Assembly (NCBI RefSeq): GCF_001601825.1
Contig: NZ_LUJK01000015.1
Location: 1 to 61,916, forward strand
Direction of reading: 5' to 3'
Length of the DNA: 61,916 bases
Source: Limnobacter sp. CACIAM 66H1
GTDB taxonomy: Bacteria > Pseudomonadota > Gammaproteobacteria > Burkholderiales > Burkholderiaceae_B
In this document: positions 8,884-17,297 of the stretch, piece by piece
How the letters are laid out: each line of letters begins with the position of its first letter
How positions within the stretch are numbered: the first letter of the stretch is position 1
The notes under the pieces: generated by a model
Seen by the model: the letters and a program-made list of their open reading frames with translations, nothing else
Told to the model about the DNA's origin: nothing
The model's database searches: none
Translations under genes and position numbers: made by a program

Positions 8884-9993
8884 TTAGCCCAGTGCGTTTA
8901 CGATGGCATCGCCCAAGGTTCTGGTGGTGCCTTTTCCCTTCAGGTCACCTGTCAATACGGCCGGGTCACCGCTTTCCAGCACGTGTTCAATGGCAGCGAG
9001 AATTTGGTCATGGGCCAGCTGGTAGCGGGTTTGGCGACCCGCTGCCACCACTGCCGGGCTATCTCCCAGAAACTGGATCATCAGGGCGGCCGACCAAATC
9101 ATGGCGATCGGGTTGGCAATCCCTTTGCCAGCGATGTCTGGCGCTGAACCATGCACGGGCTCAAACAGCGACGGGAACGTGCGGTCCGGATTCAAGTTGG
9201 CGGAGGGAGCCAGGCCAATCGTGCCAGTGCAGGCTGGCCCCAGGTCGCTGAGAATGTCGCCGAACAGGTTGCTGGCTACGACCACATCAAAACGCTCGGG
9301 TTGCATCACGAACCGGGCGGCCAGAATGTCCACATGTTGTTTGTCGTAGGTCACCTCTGGGTAGCCTTTGGCCATGTGGTCCACGCGCTCATCCCAGTAG
9401 GGCATGCTGATTGCAATGCCGTTGCTTTTGGTGGCGGCAGTCAATTTCTTGCGAGGCCGGTTTTGCGCCATTTCAAATGCAAACTTCAGCACACGGTCGA
9501 CACCGTGGCGGGTGAACACACTTTCCTGCAGCACAATTTCACGGTCAGTGCCTTCGAACATGCGGCCACCCACCGCCGAGTATTCGCCTTCGGTATTTTC
9601 CCGAACCACCACGAAATCGATGTCTCCGGGTTTTTTGTTGGCCAAGGGGCAGGGTGCGCCAGGCAATAATTTCACCGGGCGCAAGTTCACATACTGGTCA
9701 AATTCACGTCGGTATCGCAGCAGCGAGCCCCACAGGGAAATGTGATCGGGAACCAGGTGGGGCATGCCCACCGCGCCGAACAAAATGGCCTCGCAGGCCT
9801 CAAGTTGGGGCTTCCAGTCCTCGGGCATCATGCTGCCGTGTTTCAGGTAGTAATTGCAGTGTGCCCAGTCTTTGTGATGCAACTCCAGCGTGATGCCATG
9901 GGTTTTTTCAGCCCAAGCCAGCACCTTCAGTGCTTCTGGCATAATTTCCTGACCGATGCCGTCGCCGGGAATAATTGCGATGGAGTGTTTCAC
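8884..9993 (-). CDS. Tartrate/D-malate-type beta-decarboxylating dehydrogenase
   Basis: About 369 residues from a GTG at 9993, which precedes KHSIAIIPGDGIGQE; an ATG at 10053 would add 20 residues unlike the family. It belongs to the isocitrate/isopropylmalate dehydrogenase superfamily: GDGIGQEI at the N-terminus, the active-site region SLWGSLLRYRREFDQYVNLR, the metal-binding DILSDLGP, and EPVHGSAPDIAG. The WGSLLRYRR and LLPGAPCPL motifs favour the tartrate dehydrogenase/D-malate dehydrogenase branch (TtuC/DmlA) over LeuB or Icd. It would oxidise and decarboxylate a 2-hydroxy dicarboxylate with NAD. It stands alone, with no leu or ttu genes beside it, so the true substrate is uncertain. Confidence 0.85.
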   Translation of the reverse strand: MKHSIAIIPGDGIGQEIMPEALKVLAWAEKTHGITLELHHKDWAHCNYYLKHGSMMPEDWKPQLEACEAILFGAVGMPHLVPDHISLWGSLLRYRREFDQYVNLRPVKLLPGAPCPLANKKPGDIDFVVVRENTEGEYSAVGGRMFEGTDREIVLQESVFTRHGVDRVLKFAFEMAQNRPRKKLTAATKSNGIAISMPYWDERVDHMAKGYPEVTYDKQHVDILAARFVMQPERFDVVVASNLFGDILSDLGPACTGTIGLAPSANLNPDRTFPSLFEPVHGSAPDIAGKGIANPIAMIWSAALMIQFLGDSPAVVAAGRQTRYQLAHDQILAAIEHVLESGDPAVLTGDLKGKGTTRTLGDAIVNALG

Positions 9994-10058
9994 AGCCTTG
10001 TCCTTGTTGAATTCATGGAAGCCCCACAGGCTACCTGAACCAAGGTAGGCCAACCAGT

Positions 10059-10538
10059 GTGGGAATCCCCGATGGAGTCAGCTTGAGCCGCAGTAAAAAC
10101 AGAAACCCCGAGCCCGCAAAAACACCGAACGGAAAAACCGATTTTTCAGCACCGGGTGCCAAGGTGCGGATCGACAAATGGTTGTGGGCAGCCCGTTTCT
10201 TCAAAACCCGTTCGCTGGCCACGGAGGTGGTGGAAGGTGGCAAGGTGAAGTGCAACGATGAACGTGTCAAGCCTGCCTATGGTGTGCAGGTGGGCGATGT
10301 GCTCACCGTGCCGGTGGGCTGGGACGATATGGTGCTGGTGGTGAAAGGCCTGGGCGACAAGCGCGGTAGCGCCACGATTGCGCAAGGCCTCTACGAAGAA
10401 ACCATGGAAAGTGCGAAAAAGCGGGCGGAACGCGCAGCCAACCGCAAGTTGATGAAAGACCCCGCACTCGAGATCAAGGCGCGGCCCACCAAGCGGGACC
10501 GCCGTGTGATGGATGATTTTAAATGGGGCGATGAATAA
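10059..10538 (+). CDS. hslR: S4-domain RNA-binding protein, Hsp15-like
   Basis: Up to 159 residues. The S4 fold starts at about residue 36 with RIDKWLWAARFFKTRSLA, the signature of Hsp15, which binds the free 50S subunit carrying nascent chain-tRNA and helps free stalled ribosomes. The C-terminal part is very basic (KKRAERAANRKLMKDP), also typical. The start is uncertain: a GTG at 10059 is used here and a TTG lies at 10083. It is divergent from the dehydrogenase gene and convergent with the TlpA-like gene. Confidence 0.82.
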   Translation: MGIPDGVSLSRSKNRNPEPAKTPNGKTDFSAPGAKVRIDKWLWAARFFKTRSLATEVVEGGKVKCNDERVKPAYGVQVGDVLTVPVGWDDMVLVVKGLGDKRGSATIAQGLYEETMESAKKRAERAANRKLMKDPALEIKARPTKRDRRVMDDFKWGDE

Positions 10539-10559
10539 GCCCGGTGAATGTTGCCGGCC

Positions 10560-11052
10560 TTAAACCTTCTCAGCCAGCGATTTCTCGATCAGCTGGTGCA
10601 AAGCCGCAAAATCGGGTTCACCCACATAGGTTTTGATGATCTCGCCTTTGCGATTGATCACATAGGTGGTTGGCGTAATTTTTACGTCATCAAATGCTTT
10701 GGCAATATTGCCGTTTACATCCAGTGCCACATCAAATGGCAGCTTGCGGGTTTCTGCAAAATTCACCACGTAATCGGGGCGGTCGTAGCTCATCGCCACG
10801 GCGATGGTTCTAAATCCCTGATCTTTGAACTTGTTGTGAGTGTCGACAATGTCTGGCATTTCTTTCACGCAAGTGGTGCAACTGGTTGCCCAAAAGTTCA
10901 CAAGCATCACCTGACCTTGGTAATCGGCCGGTGTAATGGTTTGGCCTTGAATGGTGACGTAATCCACTTGCGGTGCTTTGTCGCCCCCGCAGGCGGTCAG
11001 CATGCTGACCACTGCAAGGGTTGAAAACAGAGTAAGAAATTTTTTTGATCAT
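10560..11052 (-). CDS. TlpA-like thioredoxin-fold lipoprotein, signal peptide frame broken at an A7 tract
   Basis: The thioredoxin-fold core is intact: NFWATSCTTCVKEMP gives a CxxC active site, and the cis-proline region is TPTTYVINRKG. Such proteins reduce or shuffle disulfides in the periplasm, for example in cytochrome c maturation. The only in-frame start for the core is a GTG at 11012, which leaves a stub, VVSMLTAC, that is clearly the end of a lipoprotein signal. The full signal needs the ATG at 11052 with six As instead of the seven present (11040-11046 on the plus strand shows T7). It then reads MIKKFLTLFSTLAVV followed by SMLTAC. Either the sequence has an extra base or expression depends on slippage. 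Confidence 0.78.
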
Positions 11053-11076
11053 TGCCGGTTGTGTTGGTTGAACTGA

Positions 11077-12938
<1,862 letters not shown>

Positions 12939-12963
12939 GCAGAACGCCGGTGAAGGAAATGGA

Positions 12964-13863
12964 ATGAACGATGCTGTGAATTCTGATGCTCAGAGTGAAA
13001 CACGGCGAGAACCTTCCCTCTATGTGGTGGCAACCCCCATCGGCAATATGGGTGACCTTAGTCTTCGTGCGCGCGCAGTGTTGGAGCAGGTGGATCGAAT
13101 TGCCGCGGAGGACACCCGCAACACCGCCCGCATGCTGGATGCACTGGGTATCAAAAAGCCCTTGATGGCGCACCATGCCCACAATGAACGCGAAAGCGCG
13201 CAGGGGGTGCTGGCTTGTTTGCAGCGTGGCGAGTCGGTGGCGTTGGTGAGCGATGCGGGCACACCGGCCGTGTCGGATCCTGGCGCCGTGGTAGTTCGCT
13301 GTGTGGCAGAGGCCGGTTTTACTGTGGTGCCGGTGCCCGGTGCCAGCAGTGTGTTGGCTGTGGTGGCCGCGAGCGGTTTGGTGGACGGCGCTTTCACTTT
13401 TCGTGGCTTTTTGCCAGCGAAAGGAAAAAACCGTTTGGATGATTTGAAAACCTGGTTGGCCTGCCCGGAGCCTCAGGTGGTGTTTGAGGCGCCCCACCGC
13501 GTTATGCAACTGGTGGATGATCTTGAAAGCCTTGGCATGGGCGGGCGCGAAATGTGCGCCGGTCGCGAGTTGACCAAACAGTTTGAAACTTTTTACCGGG
13601 GTAGTGGCGAGCAGGTGTTTGAGCAGGTGCGACAGGATCCCAATGCCGAGCGGGGCGAATGGGCATGGGTGATTGGCGGTAACCAGATTTCTGACCATAA
13701 TGCAGAAGCCGAGCAGGCCAGCGCAGATTTGGACACCTGGCTTGCCCTGTTATTGGCCGAGTTGCCGCTGAAGACTGCGGTGGCGCTGGTGGTGAAGGCC
13801 ACGGGCATGGCAAAAAACTCGGTTTATGACCGGGCTCTTGCGATCAAAAGCGGGCAGTCATAA
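12964..13863 (+). CDS. rsmI: RsmI, 16S rRNA C1402 2'-O-methyltransferase
   Basis: 299 residues from the ATG at 12964, which has a GAAGGAA site just upstream; longer in-frame starts exist but run through the yraN start region. It has the tetrapyrrole-methylase fold: LYVVATPIGNMGDLSLRA, the AEDTRNTARMLD motif and the ALVSDAGTPAVSDPG motif. RsmI methylates the ribose of C1402 in 16S rRNA, next to the decoding centre, using SAM. It is divergent from yraN, as in many proteobacteria. It ends just before a strong hairpin at 13868. Confidence 0.95.
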   Translation: MNDAVNSDAQSETRREPSLYVVATPIGNMGDLSLRARAVLEQVDRIAAEDTRNTARMLDALGIKKPLMAHHAHNERESAQGVLACLQRGESVALVSDAGTPAVSDPGAVVVRCVAEAGFTVVPVPGASSVLAVVAASGLVDGAFTFRGFLPAKGKNRLDDLKTWLACPEPQVVFEAPHRVMQLVDDLESLGMGGREMCAGRELTKQFETFYRGSGEQVFEQVRQDPNAERGEWAWVIGGNQISDHNAEAEQASADLDTWLALLLAELPLKTAVALVVKATGMAKNSVYDRALAIKSGQS

Positions 13864-13886
13864 AAAAGCCAGCCCGAGGGCTGGCC
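13862..13886 (-). terminator. Intrinsic terminator between rsmI and the PGLD-repeat gene
   Basis: GCCAGCC at 13868-13874 pairs with GGCTGGC at 13879-13885 around a CGAG loop. Read leftward, the stem is followed by six Ts (A6 at 13862-13867), the form of a rho-independent terminator for the leftward PGLD-repeat gene. It may also stop rsmI transcripts. Confidence 0.8.
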
Positions 13887-13931
13887 AAACCACTGTGTGG
13901 TGTCAAGAACAACTATTGCCTGCGAGAACAA

Positions 13932-14777
13932 TCAGGCAGGCAGGGGCAAGCCTGCTTCAGGCACTTCCAGGCCACTGATGCTTACAGATGCTGAAATTGG
14001 CAGACCCTCAGGCAAGGCCAGGGTCAGTGTGCCGTCCTCAAAACTGATGGGGCTGGCTGGCAGGCCACCGCCTGTATCTCCACCGGGCAGGCTGGGCAAA
14101 CCACCACCAAGCAGGCCGGTCAACGAGTCCAGGCCTGGCAGTCCGTCTGTTGGAATTGGCAGTGCATCCAGGCCAGGAAGAGCGTCCAGGCCAGGGATTG
14201 CGTCCAAACCGGGCAGTGCTGGCGCATCGGGCAGACCACCGCTGAGCAGGTCAGTCAGTGTGCTCAGACTTGGCAAGCCATCGGTTGGAATTGGCAGTGC
14301 GTCCAGACCAGGAATGGCGTCCAGGCCGGGTAGTGCGGGGGCTTCTGGCAAGCCACCACTGATCAGGTCAGTCAATGTGTCCAGGCTTGGGGCGCCGTCG
14401 GTTGGCAGTGGCAGTGCGTCCAGGCCAGGAATTGCATCGAGACCAGGAATTGAAGGCGCGTCAGGCAATCCGCCTGTCAGCAGGTCGGTGATGGCGTCCG
14501 GGCTGGTTGGCAGCATGTCCAAACCAGGAATTGAGTCCAGTCCTGGAATGCCAGCTGGAGGGGTGGGCAAACCACCACCCAACAAACCTGTGAGTGAATC
14601 CAGTCCGGGCAGGCTGTCTGTGGGAATGGGCAATGCGTCCAAACCGGGAATGGCGTCCAAGCCAGGCAGTTCGGGGGCAGCTGGCAGTGAGCCAGCAAAG
14701 GTGTCCAATACGCCAGCCAGAATTTCGCCAGCTACTGGTACGGCACTAATGCCGTTCTTCAATTCGTCTAGGGCCAT
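13932..14777 (-). CDS. Low-complexity PGLD-repeat protein, function unknown
   Basis: 281 residues, built mainly of five tandem units of 32-46 residues at about 37-76, 77-108, 109-147, 148-186 and 187-232. A typical unit reads LPGLDAIPGLDALPIPTDG followed by a LDSLTGLLGGGLP-type ending. The composition is extreme: Leu, Pro, Gly, Asp and Ala dominate, aromatics and cysteines are almost absent and the protein is acidic. There is no signal peptide and no membrane span. The N-terminus (MALDELKNGISAVPVAGEI) could be a short amphipathic helix; the C-terminal 40 residues are predicted strand-like. A GGAG site lies 9 bp before the ATG. No family is recognised. A surface, matrix or scaffolding role is possible, but this is speculation. 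Confidence 0.7.
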   Translation of the reverse strand: MALDELKNGISAVPVAGEILAGVLDTFAGSLPAAPELPGLDAIPGLDALPIPTDSLPGLDSLTGLLGGGLPTPPAGIPGLDSIPGLDMLPTSPDAITDLLTGGLPDAPSIPGLDAIPGLDALPLPTDGAPSLDTLTDLISGGLPEAPALPGLDAIPGLDALPIPTDGLPSLSTLTDLLSGGLPDAPALPGLDAIPGLDALPGLDALPIPTDGLPGLDSLTGLLGGGLPSLPGGDTGGGLPASPISFEDGTLTLALPEGLPISASVSISGLEVPEAGLPLPA

Positions 14778-15142
14778 GCTTTCTCCGTCATTTGAAATGA
14801 TTAAAAATAGTTATTATTTTTCTGTAGGCAATCTGCGTTGCCTGCGTAATAACAACAGAGATTGATTAATCATCGCAATTCGCAGATTACTTACAAAGTA
14901 TGGGTAAAAAACTCACTTTTCTGCGATCTTTCTAGGGTAAGTTGATGATTCTCAAAAGAAATTGACTTCAGTGAAATATTTGTGGCGGAAAATTGATGAC
15001 AAAACTGTGATGGCGGGGGGTTTACGTCACCCGAAGGTGACTTTTGATCTGAACTTGAAGGTTCGCGGCTGCTGTTGTGCTTGTCTCGCACGGGGCCGGT
15101 GACCAGGGAGCCAAACTTGAACTGTCACCGCTGCTATTGGTA
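14778..15142. other. AT-rich upstream region of the PGLD-repeat gene plus a partial repeat
   Basis: No gene is supported here. From 14778 to about 15010 the sequence is clearly more AT-rich than the window and should hold the leftward promoter of the PGLD-repeat gene, although no convincing -35/-10 pair stands out. From 15049 to 15066 lies CTGAACTTGAAGGTTCGC, which recurs with one change at 15193-15210, so the left side of the adjoining composite repeat appears partly duplicated. Confidence 0.5.
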
Positions 15143-15218
15143 GCCAACTCGGCGTGGGTACCTTGTGTCGCACAGGGCTGGTTGATTGGAAGCTGAACTT
15201 GAAGGATCGCCGTTGCCC

Positions 15219-15348
15219 GAAAACTTGGCATTTCGGCTTGTCGTCTTGAGCCTGCACTAAGCCAAGCCCTCCAAAAGTAACGGTCGGGTCTTGGCTTTCG
15301 CGCCAGGGCGCGATCGTTAGCCTCGACGCGCCAAGCCGGCAAGTTTTC
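15219..15348 (+). repeat. Rod-hairpin unit 1a
   Basis: A 130-bp unit. Its ends GAAAACTTG and CAAGTTTTC are perfect inverted repeats. Inside, GGCTTG/CAAGCC and AGCCAAG/CTTGGCT nest in the same order, and CGCGCC/GGCGCG forms a small side hairpin. The same unit is at 22869-22998 in locus 2. Confidence 0.8.
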
Positions 15349-15422
15349 TGACTGGTCATCGTGCGACCCATTGCAAGTTCAGCCGCCCAATCGGCGGCGG
15401 TGTTTCGATCGCTTCGCCTTCA

Positions 15423-15547
15423 AGAAAACCTGCCCGTTTGAATTCACCCGCCACGCTCGGCCATGGGCCGGCACCGAGACTCGGCCCGCCCTTTTGCCGA
15501 GCGAGGTGAGTCAGGGTGAATATCAAAAAGGGAAATACAGGTTTTCT
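15423..15547 (+). repeat. Rod-hairpin unit 1b
   Basis: A 125-bp unit with ends AGAAAACCTG (15423-15432) and CAGGTTTTCT (15538-15547). Four nested arms follow inward: TTCACCC 15443-15449 with GGGTGAA 15514-15520; CGCTCGGC 15454-15461 with GCCGAGCG 15496-15503; GGGCCG 15465-15470 with CGGCCC 15482-15487. As RNA or single-stranded DNA this would fold as one long rod. Confidence 0.85.
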
Positions 15548-15690
15548 GGCGAGAGATCGGAACCCAAGCCGATCGGGCGATTAATAAAGAAGCTGCGGGA
15601 CAGCTGAACCCAAGCCGATTGAGCTATTAACAAAGCCGCAGAGAGCGGAACGCAAGCCGAATGGGTATATAGGTCGGCCATTGAGTACGT

Positions 15691-15728
15691 AAAAAAAGCA
15701 CGCCAACCTATGGTCAACATGCTTTTTT
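15691..15728 (-). terminator. Probable dksA terminator
   Basis: AAAAAAGCA at 15692-15700 is complementary to TGCTTTTTT at 15720-15728, with a weak inner ACC/GGT pairing. Read leftward from dksA, the structure ends in a run of seven Ts. It lies 25 bp past the dksA stop. Confidence 0.5.
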
Positions 15729-15753
15729 AGAACGCATCAGCAAATCGAGCGAA

Positions 15754-16179
15754 TTAATCTCCGTACATGCGCTGCTTCAATTCCCGGCGCTGCTGCGCTT
15801 CAAGCGAAAGCGTGGCTGTGGGGCGTGCAAGCAGGCGGGCTACACCGATGGGATCGCCGGTTTCTTCGCACCAGCCGTATTCACCGTTGTCGATTTTCTG
15901 CAGTGACTGCTGCACTTTCTTCAGCAACTTGCGTTCGCGGTCGCGAGTGCGCAGTTCCAGCGCATGCTCCTCTTCGATGGTTGCGCGGTCTGCAGGATCA
16001 GGAACCACTACAGTTTCACGCAGATGCTCCGTGGTTTCGCCTGCATTGGCGAGCAGTTCTTTTTCCATGTCCTGCAAGCGCTGGCGGAAAAAGGCAAGCT
16101 GCACCTCGTTCATGTAATCGTCTTCTTTCATCGCCAACAATTGCTTCTCGGTGATGAGTGGCGTTTTCTCAGTGGTCAT
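15754..16179 (-). CDS. dksA: DksA, RNA polymerase-binding transcription factor, degenerate zinc site
   Basis: 141 residues. DksA binds the secondary channel of RNA polymerase and, with ppGpp, adjusts rRNA and amino-acid promoters. The coiled-coil tip acidic residues are present (VPDPADRA, D61 and D64). In the globular domain only one of four zinc cysteines remains: C104 and T107 in WCEETG, then S125 and A128 in TATLSLEAQ. The fold therefore probably holds without zinc. Variants of this kind are known in alpha- and betaproteobacteria. It is downstream of a COG0523 GTPase gene on the same strand, which makes a zinc-economy link plausible. Confidence 0.93.
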   Translation of the reverse strand: MTTEKTPLITEKQLLAMKEDDYMNEVQLAFFRQRLQDMEKELLANAGETTEHLRETVVVPDPADRATIEEEHALELRTRDRERKLLKKVQQSLQKIDNGEYGWCEETGDPIGVARLLARPTATLSLEAQQRRELKQRMYGD

Positions 16180-16214
16180 AGCACAGCCTCTAGTCCTTTG
16201 GTTTTTTATTGACT

Positions 16215-16228
16215 ATATACCAGTATAT
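16215..16228. promoter_or_regulatory. Palindrome in the dksA upstream region
   Basis: ATATAC, a 2-nt spacer, then GTATAT: a perfect 6+6 inverted repeat about 36-49 bp before the dksA ATG. It overlaps likely -10 sequence (TATACT or TATAGT on the minus strand). It has the size of an operator half-site pair but does not match the Zur consensus well. Function is inferred only from position. Confidence 0.35.
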
Positions 16229-16231
16229 CCG

Positions 16232-17221
16232 CTATCGGGCTAGACAAAGCTCTAACCCTTGGGTGATAAATTCCTTGGGGAGTTTACGCCCAATAAACAC
16301 GATTTTGCTTTCTTTTTTCTCGGCACTGTCCCATTTTCTGCCCCAATCGAGTCCCATCAGCATGTGAACGCCTTGAAACAGGGCGCGGCGGTCGCTGGCC
16401 TTGATGTTCAAAATGCCTTTGTAGCGAAGCATGTCAGGACCGTACACCTGGGTGACCGACCCCATGAATTCTTCGAACTTTTGCCCATCGAACGGTTTGG
16501 TACTTTTGAAGACAAAGCTTTGGATTTCGTCGTTATGGATGTGCTTGTCTTCGTCCAGAAAATCGGGTGCAATATCCAGAATCGAATTCAGGTTGAAGCC
16601 ACGCACATCCAGCAATTTATCGATTGGGGCCACGCCGAATTCCGAGACCATCATTTCAGCGCGGGCATTCATTTTAACCAAGCGACGTTTCAATGCAGTG
16701 ACTTCATCTTCTGTGCACAAGTCGGTTTTGGATAGCAAAATGCGATCGGCAAAGCCCACCTGTTGCTGAATTTCTCGGTGTTCATCCAGTTGCTGCATGC
16801 CATGCTTGGCGTCCACCACGGTAATCACCGCGTCCAGAATAAAACTTTCAGCGACCAAATCATCGACAAAGAAGGTTTGGGCAACCGGGCCAGGGTCGGC
16901 CATGCCAGTGGTTTCGATCACCACGCGATCAAATTTGAGTTCGCCGGCCAAACGTTTGGCGGCCATTTCACCAAGAATACGCACCAGGTCGCCGCGCACG
17001 GTGCAGCACAGGCAACCGTTGTTCATCTCAACGATGTTTTCCTGATCGTTTTGCATCAGCAAATCGTTGTCGACACCTTCTTCGCCGAATTCATTTTCAA
17101 TCACGGCGATTTTCATGCCATGGTTTTCTTTGAGGATTCGGTTGAGCAAGGTGGTTTTTCCACTGCCCAGAAAACCGGTGAGGATGGTGACTGGGATCAT
17201 GTTGTGGGGTGCTTTGTTCAT
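16232..17221 (-). CDS. CobW/COG0523-family metallochaperone GTPase
   Basis: 329 residues. The P-loop GFLGSGKT is at residues 16-23, the metal-binding GCLCC motif at 69-73, and the NKxD-type SKTD later in the G domain. The C-terminal CobW_C domain is present. COG0523 proteins use GTP hydrolysis to deliver a metal, often zinc, to a client protein. The neighbour dksA with a degraded zinc site, and the absence of cob genes, favour zinc over cobalt. The true substrate is unproven. It lies 76 bp downstream of the metallo-hydrolase gene and 52 bp upstream of dksA. Confidence 0.88.
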   Translation of the reverse strand: MNKAPHNMIPVTILTGFLGSGKTTLLNRILKENHGMKIAVIENEFGEEGVDNDLLMQNDQENIVEMNNGCLCCTVRGDLVRILGEMAAKRLAGELKFDRVVIETTGMADPGPVAQTFFVDDLVAESFILDAVITVVDAKHGMQQLDEHREIQQQVGFADRILLSKTDLCTEDEVTALKRRLVKMNARAEMMVSEFGVAPIDKLLDVRGFNLNSILDIAPDFLDEDKHIHNDEIQSFVFKSTKPFDGQKFEEFMGSVTQVYGPDMLRYKGILNIKASDRRALFQGVHMLMGLDWGRKWDSAEKKESKIVFIGRKLPKEFITQGLELCLAR

Positions 17222-17297
17222 GGTGCTGTGTGCTGCAAAAATTGGGTCAAAATTGGAGATGGGGTCGTTTGTACAAATTTAAAGGGCCGGCTGGCGT

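Larger units (their letters stand above)
15143..15672 (+). repeat. Composite intergenic repeat, locus 1
   Basis: A non-coding block in four parts. A leader begins GCCAACTCGGCGTGGGTACC. Two long inverted-repeat units follow (15219-15348 and 15423-15547), and then a tail of degenerate direct repeats with the core GGAACCCAAGCCGA. It is nearly identical over 240 bp to locus 2 (offset 7650) and again over the second unit and tail (offset 7707). The constant joining segment CAATCGGCGGCGGTGTTTCG precedes the second unit here and in locus 3. It lies between the 3' end of dksA and the promoter side of the PGLD-repeat gene. Open frames through it are shadows and lack ribosome sites. Confidence 0.85.

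Noticed and set aside
15022-15371. Leftward open frames of 106-114 codons through composite repeat locus 1, with similar frames in locus 2
   Set aside because: They are conserved only because the DNA repeat is conserved; they lack ribosome sites, have Arg/Ser/Pro-rich shadow composition and run across inverted repeats.
15423-15547. Integron attC site
   Set aside because: Size and folded form are similar, but the ends do not contain the RYYYAAC/GTTRRRY core sites and no integrase is seen.
16201-16230. Zur box upstream of dksA
   Set aside because: The ATATAC/GTATAT palindrome is real but does not fit the GTTATA-type Zur consensus, so it is kept only as an unassigned palindrome.
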